DNA of 64,000 bases, from contig NZ_VLIY01000007.1 of the NCBI RefSeq assembly GCF_007489285.1, positions 182,276-246,275 of the forward strand, in the 5' to 3' direction. Shown here piece by piece: positions 20,213 through 28,400 of this stretch (positions within the stretch are counted from its first letter, which is position 1; each line of letters starts with the position of its first letter). The DNA comes from Skermania sp. ID1734. Lineage in GTDB: Bacteria > Actinomycetota > Actinomycetes > Mycobacteriales > Mycobacteriaceae. The notes below the pieces were generated by a model. The model saw only the letters and a program-made list of their open reading frames with translations. It was not told the DNA's origin and ran no database searches. The translations under genes were made by a program, and so were the position numbers.

Positions 20213-20629
20213 ATGCTTGCGTTGGTGGGAACCCAGGTGTGGGTGCACGATCAGGACGAGGCGTTGGAGTTCTATACGGGCAAGCTGGGATTGGAGCTGC
20301 GCTCGGATGCGACGCTGCCGCAGATGGGTTTTCGGTGGCTCACCGTGGGTGTTCCCGGCCAGGACGTCGAAATCGTGCTGATGGCGGTCCCGGGACCGCC
20401 TGTGTTGGACGAGCCGACGGCCACCGAAATCCGCACTCTGGTCGCCAAGGGATTTGCTCAAACCATGTTCCTGGCCACCGAAGACTGTCAGCGCACCTAT
20501 GAGGAACTCCGCGCACGCGGTGTGGAGTTCACCGAGCCACCGACATCGCGCCCGTACGGGATTGACGCGAGTTTCCGCGACCCCTCGGGCAACTCCTTCC
20601 GCCTGACTCAGCGCACAGAGACGCCGTAA
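20213..20629 (+). CDS. VOC (glyoxalase/bleomycin-resistance fold) family protein
   Basis: A 138-residue protein with two beta-alpha-beta-beta-beta units: GTQVWVHDQDEALEFYTGKL, then FRWLTVGVPGQDVEIVLM, and the second half QRTYEELRARGVEFTEPPTS, ending GIDASFRDPSGNSFRLTQ with the metal-ligand-type Glu/Asp positions. These are usually dioxygenase- or isomerase-like or drug-binding proteins; the substrate is unknown. It follows the AraC gene and is probably controlled by it. Confidence 0.87.
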   Translation: MLALVGTQVWVHDQDEALEFYTGKLGLELRSDATLPQMGFRWLTVGVPGQDVEIVLMAVPGPPVLDEPTATEIRTLVAKGFAQTMFLATEDCQRTYEELRARGVEFTEPPTSRPYGIDASFRDPSGNSFRLTQRTETP

Positions 20630-20718
20630 CGGTTGCAGCACCGCACGATTCGAGAAGACAGCGCCGAACTGGGGTTCATAGGGTTGGCAGATCACGACAA
20701 GCCGCCCGAGGAGCGCTG

Positions 20719-21444
20719 ATGAAACTCCCCGCCAGTTCCGAAATGTTTTCTGTCTCAAAGCGACCCGCCCCAGACGGTCGATCGGTCGGAAGCGCTCGGT
20801 TGTGGTTGTCGGCCGGCGCGCTGGCTGGCCCGGTGCTGATCGTGTCCTCGCTGGTGCAGGGCAGCGTTCGCAGCGGATTCGACTTCCAACAGCACCCGCC
20901 GAGTGCACTGGAACTGGGCGGAGCCGGAGTCGTGCAGCAGGCAACCTTCGTCCTCGCCGGTCTTCTGCTCCTCGCCGGAGCGCGTGGCATGGGCGTCGGT
21001 GAGTGCGGCAGGTGGGCGCCCGGGCTCGTGGCGGTGCTCGGCGCGGCGTTGACGGCGGCGGGCCTGTTCACGATGGACCCTGCGTTCGGGTTTCCGCCTG
21101 GAACACCACCCGGAGCCGGTGACACCGTATCCTGGCATGCCGCCGTGCATGGCGTGCTGTTTCCGGTCGGCGGCGCGGCCTTGGTCGCAACCGCCGTGGT
21201 CATGGGCCAGCGCTACGGCCGGGCGAAACGGCGCAGCATGCAAACGGTTGCCTACGTCGCCGCCGCCGCGAGTTTGGTGCTGTCGATCTGGCCGAATCTT
21301 GGCGCGCACCCGGACGGACGCTTCCTGCCCATGTGGCTCGGCGTCGTCATCGGGTACCTGTGGACCTCGCTGATGTTCACGGACCTTGCTCGCGCCGCGG
21401 CCGACGAAAGCGATGGGCGCACCGCGGCGGGGGAGCGTGCGTGA
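20719..21444 (+). CDS. DUF998 family integral membrane protein
   Basis: A 241-residue protein with six hydrophobic helices. The segments WLSAGALAGPVLIVSSLVQG, ATFVLAGLLLLAGARGMG, LVAVLGAALTAAGLFTMDPA and the loop with SWHAAVHGVLFPVG are typical of DUF998. The N-terminal 25 residues are hydrophilic. The function is unknown. It follows the VOC gene on the same strand by about 90 bp. The 212 bp after it hold no gene I can support. Confidence 0.85.
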   Translation: MKLPASSEMFSVSKRPAPDGRSVGSARLWLSAGALAGPVLIVSSLVQGSVRSGFDFQQHPPSALELGGAGVVQQATFVLAGLLLLAGARGMGVGECGRWAPGLVAVLGAALTAAGLFTMDPAFGFPPGTPPGAGDTVSWHAAVHGVLFPVGGAALVATAVVMGQRYGRAKRRSMQTVAYVAAAASLVLSIWPNLGAHPDGRFLPMWLGVVIGYLWTSLMFTDLARAAADESDGRTAAGERA

Positions 21445-21656
21445 TGAACAACGGCTTACAGCCGCTCGTTGCGGCCGAATGCCGGCGGTCCTCGCCCTGA
21501 CCGGCCGTGCCATCGCGGTCTAGACCTGAACCTTGCCTGACGCGGTTCGTCTAGCGTTTTCGTCCCCGCAAGGCGGTCTCACCAGTGCGGTGCCTCGGCC
21601 ACCGACGTACTGTCGAGAGCCCAAACGGCTATGGCTGCAGATAATTCCGTTCTCGG

Positions 21657-22067
21657 TCATTCGATGACGGGGAAGAAAGATGTGCCATCTTCTGGGCTGC
21701 CGTCGATCTGCCCGCGGTGGATGCCGGGATCCGCAACAACGAGCACGCCGTCATCGTCGCGTTCGAGTGGTGTGTCGGTATAGGTGAAAGAGTCGTCCGC
21801 GTCGCCGTCGCTCAAATCGCCGTCAACCGTTGGGTCTGGCTCTTCTTCGGCGAGCCGGTCTTCGAGCGTTTCGCCGACGCGTTGTTCATAGGCTGTGGTA
21901 CCGAACTTGTCAGCTTCGGCCCAGCCATCGGGTGGATCCACGACGTCGTCGCCGTCGTTGTTGCGCACATCGTCGGAATCCCACGCCTCGCTAGGACTTA
22001 GGGTGTCTGCCGGGCCGTCGAAATCTAATTGGCTGGCCACGTCGTTGGTGAAACCATCTGTGCTCAT
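21657..22067 (-). CDS. DUF5709 family acidic protein
   Basis: A strongly acidic 136-residue soluble protein, rich in Asp/Glu with few basic residues. DTLSPSEAWDSDDVRNNDGD, DVVDPPDGWAEADKFGTTA and EQRVGETLEDRLAEEEPD match the DUF5709 family of actinobacteria, whose role is unknown but which often sits among stress genes. The ATG at 22067 follows a strong GAGGAGG, so the longer upstream frame to 22103 is not used. It is divergent from the hemerythrin gene. Confidence 0.82.
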   Translation of the reverse strand: MSTDGFTNDVASQLDFDGPADTLSPSEAWDSDDVRNNDGDDVVDPPDGWAEADKFGTTAYEQRVGETLEDRLAEEEPDPTVDGDLSDGDADDSFTYTDTPLERDDDGVLVVADPGIHRGQIDGSPEDGTSFFPVIE

Positions 22068-22208
22068 TACGGCCTCCTCAGTAGCTGGACAATCAGTACC
22101 CATCCACGCTGGCGATCACGCGTTCGCCGGATAAGCGAGTCGCGAATGTTGCCGGCGACGGTCGGGCCAACGTGGACGTCGCCTGGTGGGCTGACGTCAG
22201 CGACGTCC

Positions 22209-22233
22209 GTTTAATTCGCTCAGGCATGGGCAC
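22209..22233 (+). promoter_or_regulatory. Possible SigF/SigB-type promoter for hemerythrin gene
   Basis: GTTT at 22209-22212 and GGGCAC at 22228-22233 are separated by 15 bases. The mycobacterial SigF pattern is GTTT-N15-17-GGGTA, so the -10 deviates at one base. It lies 48 bp upstream of the hemerythrin start. Confidence 0.35.
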
Positions 22234-22280
22234 TCACCGGCGGTACGCGAGCTTGCTTGAAATCCGAAGGGTTAGTTTTG

Positions 22281-22843
22281 GTGACTGAAACGTTTGCTCA
22301 CAACACCGACGACGTCGTGGAGTTCCTCAAGGGACAGCACAACTTGATCGAGGACTTGTTCGACGAGGTGTTGCACGCCTCAGAGGCCACAGCACGCGAG
22401 AAAGCCTTTATCGAGCTGCGTCAATTGCTCGCCGTGCACGAGACGGCCGAGGAGATGGCTGTCCATCCCCGAGCCCGGAGTGCAATCGAGGACGGGGATT
22501 CGATTGTCGACGCCCGACTGGACGAGGAACATCAAGCGAAGGAACAGCTGTCGAGAAGATGGACATCGAATCTTCTGAATTCATCGACACGCTCACCGAG
22601 TTCCGGGACGCCGTCTTGGCGCACGCCGAGCAGGAAGAATCTCAAGAGTTCGTTCGGCTGCAGCAACAGCTCGACGCCGATGACCTCAAGCGAATGGCAG
22701 CAATCGTGCGAGTTGCCGAGGCCATGGCACCGACGCGGCCGCATCCCGGGGTGGAATCAGCCAAGGCAAACATTGTGGCAGGGCCGTTCGCCTCGATGCT
22801 CGACCGCGCTCGCGATCTGATCAAGGAAGCGACGCTCCGCTGA
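22281..22843 (+). pseudogene. Hemerythrin (HHE cation-binding) domain gene with frameshift
   Basis: The first frame gives TDDVVEFLKGQHNLIEDLFD, VHETAEEMAVHPRARSAIED and DEEHQAKEQL, then runs out of frame. From about 22555 the next frame continues EKMDIESSEFIDTLTEFRDA, VLAHAEQEESQEFVRLQQQ and so on to 22843. Together these make one hemerythrin-like four-helix protein of about 187 residues with the H...HxxxE...HxxxE iron ligands split between the frames. A single missing base near 22550-22554 explains it. The GTG start at 22281 has no strong ribosome site. A sequencing error would restore the gene. Confidence 0.72.
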
Positions 22844-22912
22844 TACCCGCGATTTGAGTACGACTGAGGACCCTGTTTCGTCACGCCGATGCCGCGCGAG
22901 TCAAAAGACCTG

Positions 22913-23719
22913 TTACAGGCTGACCGTCTCTCCGCGCCCGATTCGAATGATGCGGTCAACCCAGCCGCGGCGGCGCATGTGCTCTTCGAAATCGCTTAGG
23001 GGCGAAGCGAAGACGGTGTAGTCGTCGTAGTGGAGCGGGATGGCTCGTGGCAGGTTCAACAGGTCGACGAGCCCGGCGCCCTGGGCACCGTCCATGGTGA
23101 CGGTCAGTCCGAACGGAAGCCGGGGTCCAGCCGGTAGCCGGGTGCCCCCGAGATGCAAGAGTCCAGCGTCGATCGCGTCGAATTTGCCTGGAATCTCGGC
23201 CAGATCCTCGATCAGTAGCGTGTCGCCGGATACGTAGAGGCGCCGCTGCGGCGGGCCCTCGATCGGTCCGAATTCCAGCATCGACCCCATCACCGGCGGC
23301 AACATCCGCCATGTCCATGCCGGAGCGTGCCGGCCGGGCAGTGATGTGACGCGCACCTTGTTGTCGCCCTTGATGACGTCCTCGCTGCCCCAGGTTTGCA
23401 TTCCTGTGGCGGCTGTAAAACCGCGGCGACGCAGGCGTTTTGCCGCGTGCGGCGTGGTGAGAATCGGCAGTGCATGGTCGAGGTCGCGTTGCGCGGTGCG
23501 GTCCCAGTGGTCGCCATGCATGTGCGACAAGGTGATGGCGTCGATTGGTGGCAACTCACTGATGGTGCGCGCCGGTTCCCGCAGTCGCTTCGACACCAGT
23601 CCATAGCCCAGATAGGCGTACTGGCCTTGATGCAGGAAGTTGGGATCGGTCAGTAATGTCAACTCGCCGTAAGAGATGAGCGTTGTCGCGTTCCCGATGA
23701 ACGTCACCGAGATGTCCAT
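22913..23719 (-). CDS. Metallo-beta-lactamase-fold hydrolase (UlaG/YtnP-like)
   Basis: A 268-residue MBL-fold enzyme starting MDISVTFIGNATTLISYGEL. The zinc motif is ITLSHMHGDHWDRTAQRDLD (HxHxDH), followed by LPGRHAP, YVSGDTLLIEDL and GLLHLGGTRLPAGPR, and HYDDYTVFASPLSDFEEH as the C-terminal ligand region. It belongs to the lactonase or N-acylphosphatidylethanolamine-hydrolase-like group; the substrate is unknown. The ATG at 23719 follows GGGAGACGG; the longer upstream frame is not protein-like. Confidence 0.9.
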   Translation of the reverse strand: MDISVTFIGNATTLISYGELTLLTDPNFLHQGQYAYLGYGLVSKRLREPARTISELPPIDAITLSHMHGDHWDRTAQRDLDHALPILTTPHAAKRLRRRGFTAATGMQTWGSEDVIKGDNKVRVTSLPGRHAPAWTWRMLPPVMGSMLEFGPIEGPPQRRLYVSGDTLLIEDLAEIPGKFDAIDAGLLHLGGTRLPAGPRLPFGLTVTMDGAQGAGLVDLLNLPRAIPLHYDDYTVFASPLSDFEEHMRRRGWVDRIIRIGRGETVSL

Positions 23720-23857
23720 CGCCGTCTCCCGTCCGACTCGTCGCCCGCACCGGGGGTTGCCCGTATGAGGGAGGGATAACCACCGTCGGTGGAATACGAG
23801 GTGCTCCGGGGCCCGTCGATGCTGGTTTGGGTCTTCCGGAACGGACATTCCGCAATC

Positions 23858-24259
23858 ATGGGTCGAGATCCGAGTTCGCTGTGTCGGTACCAGGGCGTGT
23901 TCAACGTGGTGGGTGGACTGTGGCCGCTGGTGAACCGACGCAGCTTCGAGTGGGTGTTCGGGCCCAAGGCCGACGAATGGCTGATGTACACCGTGGGCGG
24001 GTTGATGGCCTCACTCGGCTGGGTTCAGCTCGCCGCAGGCGGCACCGCCGAGGGTCATCGGCTGGCTCGGCGAGCCGGCACGGGCGCTGCGTTCACCTTG
24101 CTGACGATCGACCTGATCTATGTTCCGGCCGGAAGGATTCGCCCCACCTATCTGCTCGACGCCGCCATGGAAGTTGGTTGGTTGCTCGCCTGGTTCCGCA
24201 CACCGCAACCGGGTTCGGTTTCGGCGGCAATGTCGCGGGTACGTGGTCGGCGTCGGTAA
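23858..24259 (+). CDS. Small integral membrane protein
   Basis: A 133-residue protein starting MGRDPSSLCRYQGVFNVVGG. It has hydrophobic helices around FNVVGGLWPLV, LMYTVGGLMASLGWVQLAAG, FTLLTIDLIYVPAG and EVGWLLAWFRT, so about four membrane spans. It resembles a conserved mycobacterial membrane protein of unknown role. An upstream in-frame ATG at 23789 is possible but adds an unlikely N-terminus. It ends 10 bp before the hemerythrin gene and is probably co-transcribed with it. Confidence 0.75.
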   Translation: MGRDPSSLCRYQGVFNVVGGLWPLVNRRSFEWVFGPKADEWLMYTVGGLMASLGWVQLAAGGTAEGHRLARRAGTGAAFTLLTIDLIYVPAGRIRPTYLLDAAMEVGWLLAWFRTPQPGSVSAAMSRVRGRRR

Positions 24260-24269
24260 CGAGAGAGGT

Positions 24270-24860
24270 ATGGACGTGGATGCATTGACTTTTCTGCGGC
24301 GCGATCACCAGAGCGTGCTGGGCATGTTGGAGGTGCTCGACGGCGCGCCCCGCGGCGACGGTGCCGTCGAAAGCGGCCTGGACACCATGGTGACGAACTT
24401 GATCATCGCCGAATCCCAGCATGAGGCGATCGAGGAACAGTTCTTCTGGCCGGCGGTGCGACACTGGCTCGATAACGGTAACGCCATGGCCGACTATGCG
24501 GTCGCGCAGGAACAAGCGGGCAAAAAGCTGTTGCAGCGACTCGAAGACGGTAAGCCCGGCGAACCCGACTACCACGACGCGCTCGAAGAGTTCATCACGG
24601 CTGCGCGTAAGCACATTGCGTACGAGCAGGACGACGTATGGCCTCGCATGGCGGAGCTGGTCACCGAGGAGGAGCTGGAAAAAATCGGCGCCAAGATGGA
24701 AGCAGCGAAAAAGGTCGCGCCCACCCGGCCGCATCCGATGACTCCGCCGAATGCGGTTGTCCAAAAGACGATGGGGCTTGGGGCGTCGACCGTGGATCAT
24801 GTTCGTGATGCCGTCACCGGCCGGGACGAAAAGAACCCGCCCGACGCCCCGAAGCCGTGA
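24270..24860 (+). CDS. Hemerythrin domain-containing protein
   Basis: A 196-residue HHE-domain protein: FLRRDHQSVLGMLEVLDGA, then ESQHEAIEEQFFWPAVRHWL, ALEEFITAARKHIAYEQDDV and a PTRPHPMTPP tail that also occurs in the frameshifted hemerythrin at 22281-22843. Expected to bind a diiron centre and sense or scavenge oxygen or NO species. It is the intact counterpart of the broken gene. The ATG at 24270 follows GAGAGAGG. It is convergent with the manganese catalase gene, whose stop is one base away. Confidence 0.92.
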   Translation: MDVDALTFLRRDHQSVLGMLEVLDGAPRGDGAVESGLDTMVTNLIIAESQHEAIEEQFFWPAVRHWLDNGNAMADYAVAQEQAGKKLLQRLEDGKPGEPDYHDALEEFITAARKHIAYEQDDVWPRMAELVTEEELEKIGAKMEAAKKVAPTRPHPMTPPNAVVQKTMGLGASTVDHVRDAVTGRDEKNPPDAPKP

Positions 24861-24861
24861 G

Positions 24862-25755
24862 CTAGGTCGTGGCCGAGTGCTGTTCGTGAGTGAACGGCTT
24901 GTCGCTGTCCACACCCGGCTGACCCTGCGGATTACGTTGAGCCCCTTGATTTTCGCGCATTGAGCTGCCCAGCCATTCCTGCGCGGGTGAGTGCACGTAG
25001 TTCCACTCCATACCCTGCGGCCACGGTCCCTGGCCCTGGTTCCATGGACCGCGGACGTCACCGTCGCCGTTGGACATATTGAACGCCACGTTCTGGAAAC
25101 GCTCATCGCCCGCTAGCTGCCCGGGTGGGAAGTTGACCGGCAGTTCGTTCAACGCTGCGGTGAACTGCTGAAAGTGGGCGACTTCGCGGGTCATCAGGAA
25201 GGTGAGTGTGTCCTGCACCCCGGGGTCGTCGGTGAACTGCTTTAGGTATTCATAGACGATCTTGGCGCGTGACTCGGCCGCGAGGTTGCTGCGCAGGTCA
25301 ACCGACGGGTCGCCGTTAGCGTTGACGTAGGCGCCGCTCCACGGAACGCCTTGGGAATTCCCGACATCGGGGCCGCCACCAGTGAGAGCGAAGTGCAACG
25401 GGTTTACCGCCACCTGGTGAATGGCCTGCTCGCGCCCGTCCGGGTTGGCGACCGCGGCCATCCAGTCACACCGCTGATTCGCCAGCTTGAGGTCGTCGTT
25501 GAGGCCGTCGAGCAGCATCGTGATCATGGAACCGACCATCTCGAGGTGACTGAGTTCCTCGGTGGCGATATCCATGAACAGGTCATACATCTGCGGATTC
25601 TTGTGGCGCAGAATGAATGCTTGCGTGAAGTACTGCATCGCCGCCTTCAGTTCACCGTTTGCGCCGCCGAACTGTTCCTGCAACAGCGTCGCGAAGCGGG
25701 GATCAGGCTTGTCGACTCGGACCTCGAACTGCAGATCTTTGTTGTGAACGAACAT
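24862..25755 (-). CDS. Manganese catalase
   Basis: Non-haem dimanganese catalase of 297 residues. MFVHNKDLQFEVRVDKPDPR begins the protein, LMNxTEELSHLEMVG-type ligands appear as MDIATEELSHLEMVGSMITM (Glu-Glu-His), and the second ligand set is LTFLMTREVAHFQQFTAALN. GGELKAAMQYF-like residues around GGANGELKAAMQYFTQAF provide the first Glu. AAGGA upstream gives ideal spacing to the second of two adjacent ATGs, used here; the first, at 25758, is equally possible. The C-terminal tail is polar and Gln-rich, as in related enzymes. Confidence 0.95.
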   Translation of the reverse strand: MFVHNKDLQFEVRVDKPDPRFATLLQEQFGGANGELKAAMQYFTQAFILRHKNPQMYDLFMDIATEELSHLEMVGSMITMLLDGLNDDLKLANQRCDWMAAVANPDGREQAIHQVAVNPLHFALTGGGPDVGNSQGVPWSGAYVNANGDPSVDLRSNLAAESRAKIVYEYLKQFTDDPGVQDTLTFLMTREVAHFQQFTAALNELPVNFPPGQLAGDERFQNVAFNMSNGDGDVRGPWNQGQGPWPQGMEWNYVHSPAQEWLGSSMRENQGAQRNPQGQPGVDSDKPFTHEQHSATT

Positions 25756-25798
25756 CATCACGTCCTTGATGAAGGGAAAACGGTCAAGTCCCGACCAC

Positions 25799-25823
25799 GT
25801 ACCCTCCCGCGGTGCGGTCAAAC
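25799..25823 (-). promoter_or_regulatory. SigF/SigB-type promoter of manganese catalase
   Basis: Read on the minus strand, GTTT (25823-25820) is followed after exactly 15 bases by GGGTAC (25804-25799). This matches the mycobacterial SigF consensus GTTT-N15-17-GGGTAY. The -10 end lies about 44 bp upstream of the manganese catalase start, a plausible leader length. Confidence 0.65.
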
Positions 25824-25861
25824 AACGTGCAGCGTTCCGTCCCTCGCCGACTGCTACCGAT

Positions 25862-26731
25862 TCATGGATTGAGCTGCGACACAACCCATTGCGCGGTCTG
25901 TGGGCTGGACCGCAGCGAGGAGTGGTCGACGGCTGGGCTATGCGGGAACAGATCCTCGTAAAAGACATTCGTTACGCCGGGCTCGTCGATGAACGAGCAG
26001 GTCCCCGGTGGCGTGGCCACAGCGTCGTTCCTTGTCGCCACCACCGCATAGCGGACTCCTGGCTGGGTCAGTTGGCCGTCCATCACCGACCGGTAGACCT
26101 CCGATGCGGGCGTCAACTCCAAGGCCGTGCGCATGCTCGGCATCAATGACGAGAGCACCGGTACCAGCCACGGCATAGCCGTTATCGCCTGCACCGGTGT
26201 GATCGGCAGCTTCGGAATCCCGTACTGGGCAAGGAATCCCGCGCCATCACAGCCGCGAGCCTCCGGGGCGAGGAATACCGCGTCGTGGACATCGGGCGCT
26301 CCGTGGAGCACCTTGAGGAAGTAGTTCGCCGCGAATGTTCCGGCCGAGTGCGCGACGATGTCCACCTTCGCTGCATGCGTGCGGGCCTTGACGTCGGTCA
26401 CGTACCGGGCGAGTTGCTGCGCCGACTCCACCATGTCCCCGGCCCAGCGCTGCCCATTCACCACACCACCCTGGAACACCAGGGTGCAGGCGCCGGCGTG
26501 ACGCAGCGCCGTCAGCATCGTCGCCCATTGCTCGCCGGTCTGCGCTGTCGTGCCGTCCGCGCCAGGTAACACGATCACCGGATACGGGCGCGCGTTACTC
26601 GGCTGGCAGTCGACCGATTGCTCGATAGCCACCGATCCGTCGGCCGGTAATGCCACGGCGGGCGCAGCGCCGGCGATGAGCGCGCTAGCCACCGCCAATC
26701 CGACGCCGAACCTCGCCCACTTCGTCCACAT
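25862..26731 (-). CDS. Secreted lipase/esterase (alpha/beta hydrolase, class 2 lipase type)
   Basis: A 289-residue exported hydrolase. The signal peptide spans about residues 1-30 (WARFGVGLAVASALIAGAAP, ending AVA-LPA). PYPVIVLPGADGTTAQTGEQ forms the oxyanion region, the nucleophile elbow is VDIVAHSAGTFAANYFL (Ser in AHSAG), and the C-terminal catalytic His is likely the one in SPAVDHSSLRSSPQTA. Four cysteines suggest disulfides, as in extracellular lipases. It is divergent from a TetR gene with shared operator repeats between them, so it is probably repressed by that TetR. Confidence 0.9.
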   Translation of the reverse strand: MWTKWARFGVGLAVASALIAGAAPAVALPADGSVAIEQSVDCQPSNARPYPVIVLPGADGTTAQTGEQWATMLTALRHAGACTLVFQGGVVNGQRWAGDMVESAQQLARYVTDVKARTHAAKVDIVAHSAGTFAANYFLKVLHGAPDVHDAVFLAPEARGCDGAGFLAQYGIPKLPITPVQAITAMPWLVPVLSSLMPSMRTALELTPASEVYRSVMDGQLTQPGVRYAVVATRNDAVATPPGTCSFIDEPGVTNVFYEDLFPHSPAVDHSSLRSSPQTAQWVVSQLNP

Positions 26732-26749
26732 CAATGCGCCACCGCCTTC

Positions 26750-26782
26750 GATACCATTTAGTATTGGATACCGAAAGGTATC
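26750..26782. promoter_or_regulatory. Operator repeats between lipase and TetR genes
   Basis: GATACC occurs at 26750-26755 and 26767-26772 and its inverse GGTATC at 26777-26782, making one palindrome GATACC-GAAA-GGTATC directly before the TetR ATG. ATAC (26751-26754) and GTAT (26761-26764) form a second, overlapping inverted repeat. Such paired sites are typical of TetR autoregulation plus control of the divergent gene. Confidence 0.7.
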
Positions 26783-27382
26783 ATGCGTAGCGTGACCCGC
26801 CAACGCGACGAGACGCGGCGACGCCTGCTCGACGCGGCGTTCACGGTGTTCGCCGCCAAGGGATTTGGGCGCACAAGGATTGACGACATCTGCCGGGCCG
26901 CCAATTTCACCAAAGGCGCGTTCTACTCCAACTTCGCTAGCCTCGAAGACCTCTTCTACGCGCTCTACCGCGAGCAGTCCCGCTTCGCCGCCGTGCACAC
27001 AGTCGACGTTCTGGCCACCGCGGCAGCCGATCCCGACCAGGCCATCCGGCGGTGGGCTGAGCAGCTTCCAATCGATCGCGACTGGCTGCTGATCAATACC
27101 GACTTCGTGTTGCACGCGGCCCGGCATCCCGAAGTCGCCGCCCAGTTGGCGCGCGAACGAACCCAATTTCGCCACGAGGTCACCGCGCTGATCGCGGCCT
27201 ACGTCCGCGAGCATGCGGACCGCCTGCCGCCGACGCTGGCCGAACCCGAAAAATGGGCACGCGCGATCGTCACCGTTTACGACGGTGCGATCCATCAACT
27301 TCTACTCGACATGGACGAGTCCACCGTCCGCGAGCACTTCGCCGCAATCGCCTTCGCATTGGCCCGTACCGCGAGTCCATGA
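26783..27382 (+). CDS. TetR-family regulator divergent from lipase
   Basis: A 199-residue TetR protein: RQRDETRRRLLDAAFTVFAA, KGFGRTRIDDICRAANFTKG and AFYSNFASLEDLFYALY form the DNA-binding domain, and the C-terminal 130 residues are all-helical with no recognised ligand class. The ATG at 26783 immediately follows the GATACC-GAAA-GGTATC palindrome, implying a leaderless or very short leader and tight autorepression. The predicted target is the divergent lipase gene; its inducer is unknown. Confidence 0.92.
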   Translation: MRSVTRQRDETRRRLLDAAFTVFAAKGFGRTRIDDICRAANFTKGAFYSNFASLEDLFYALYREQSRFAAVHTVDVLATAAADPDQAIRRWAEQLPIDRDWLLINTDFVLHAARHPEVAAQLARERTQFRHEVTALIAAYVREHADRLPPTLAEPEKWARAIVTVYDGAIHQLLLDMDESTVREHFAAIAFALARTASP

Positions 27383-27422
27383 GGCGCAGCGCCGTGACTG
27401 CTTACGAAGAGTCGCAGGGCGA

Positions 27423-27833
27423 TCAGGCTATCCAGTCCGGAAGGAACTTGTTGCCGACCACGCTTGCGCAGGCTGGGGCGTTGGCATCCGGAGTGTCCGG
27501 GACCACCATGCTGCCGGCAGCGGCGCAGACGATGGCTGACATTCCACAATGCGGGTCGGCGAAGATTTGGCGGCGGGTGTCGGCTGGTATGACCATCGTG
27601 TCGCCACTGGCGAGGGTCACATCGTCGTCGCCTACATGGATGTGAACGCAGCCGTCCAAAAGAGTCCACACCTGGTCGGTGTCGAAAACGTGGGTAGGAC
27701 CGACTGCTCCGGGCGTCATGTCTACGCGCCACACTGCATGTTGACTGCCTCCTTGTGTGGGTGAGGCGAGGGTGGTCATGACTGCGTTCGGAGTTTCTGT
27801 CCGGCGGGCATCCGCGGCGTGGATAACAGACAT
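27423..27833 (-). CDS. Cupin-domain protein
   Basis: A 136-residue single cupin barrel. Motif 1 is GPTHVFDTDQVWTLLDGCVH and motif 2 is DTMVIPADTRRQIFADP. One usual metal-ligand His of motif 1 is replaced, so metal binding is uncertain. The start at 27833 follows GGGAGG, and the extra residues of a longer frame are unlikely. It is divergent from a MarR gene across a long palindrome, so it is probably the MarR target; a role in handling the MarR ligand is inferred. Confidence 0.85.
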   Translation of the reverse strand: MSVIHAADARRTETPNAVMTTLASPTQGGSQHAVWRVDMTPGAVGPTHVFDTDQVWTLLDGCVHIHVGDDDVTLASGDTMVIPADTRRQIFADPHCGMSAIVCAAAGSMVVPDTPDANAPACASVVGNKFLPDWIA

Positions 27834-27850
27834 TGGTAAGCCTCCCAACG

Positions 27851-27875
27851 TATTAGACAACAAAGTTGTCTAATA
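27851..27875. promoter_or_regulatory. MarR-type operator between cupin and marR genes
   Basis: The 25-bp site has 11-bp perfect arms, TATTAGACAAC and GTTGTCTAATA, around the centre AAA. It lies 18 bp upstream of the cupin start and 23 bp upstream of the MarR start, so one bound dimer could block both genes. Long perfect palindromes with TTGT/ACAA cores are usual for MarR regulators. Confidence 0.8.
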
Positions 27876-27897
27876 TCGTCAACTAGGATGTCTATCT

Positions 27898-28368
27898 ATG
27901 TCAATAGAGCGGCCCGGATATGAGTTGCCACTCCTGCTTTTGTTGGGGTTTCGCAACCTGATCGACGGTTTGCACGCGGAGCTGGCTCGATGTGGCCATC
28001 CCGATGTCCGGCCGATGTGCGGGTTCGTTTTCCAGGCCATCGGTCACGACGGAACGACCGCTGTCGACCTTGCGCACATGCTCGGCATCTCGAAACAGGC
28101 GGCCGGAAAGACGATCGACTCGTTGGAACGGCTTGACTACGTTTTTCGAGAACGTGACAGCAACGATGGTCGCCGGATGCTGGTCCGGTTGACCGACCGT
28201 GGGGTGGATTGTCTTGCCGCCTCGGCGCGGATATTCGAGCACTTACGCGGCGAATGGGAGGCCACCCTCGGTGAATCGAATCTGCGCGCGTTGGAAGACG
28301 CTTTGCGAATGGTGACCGCAGCAGGCCAGCCTCTGCGACTGGACGTTCCCGGCTGGTTCGCTAACTGA
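27898..28368 (+). CDS. MarR-family transcriptional regulator
   Basis: A 156-residue winged-helix protein: TAVDLAHMLGISKQAAGKTI, DSLERLDYVFRERDSNDGRR and MLVRLTDRGVDCLAASARIF give the wHTH with the basic wing (RDSNDGRR). The N- and C-terminal helices form the dimer interface. The ATG at 27898 lies 22 bp after the palindromic operator. It most likely represses itself and the divergent cupin gene. The following alpha/beta hydrolase starts 32 bp downstream and may be in the same transcript. Confidence 0.92.
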   Translation: MSIERPGYELPLLLLLGFRNLIDGLHAELARCGHPDVRPMCGFVFQAIGHDGTTAVDLAHMLGISKQAAGKTIDSLERLDYVFRERDSNDGRRMLVRLTDRGVDCLAASARIFEHLRGEWEATLGESNLRALEDALRMVTAAGQPLRLDVPGWFAN

Positions 28369-28400
28369 AGCTGGCCCTGCGGAAGCGCTACCGTGACGGC

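Noticed and set aside
21445..21656. Possible small gene between DUF998 and DUF5709 genes
   Set aside because: No frame with start signal and protein-like composition; only a GTCTAGAC palindrome is visible.
23755..23800. SigF-like promoter for the MBL hydrolase (GGTT-N15-GGGCAA on the minus strand)
   Set aside because: The -10 part deviates at two positions; too weak to annotate.
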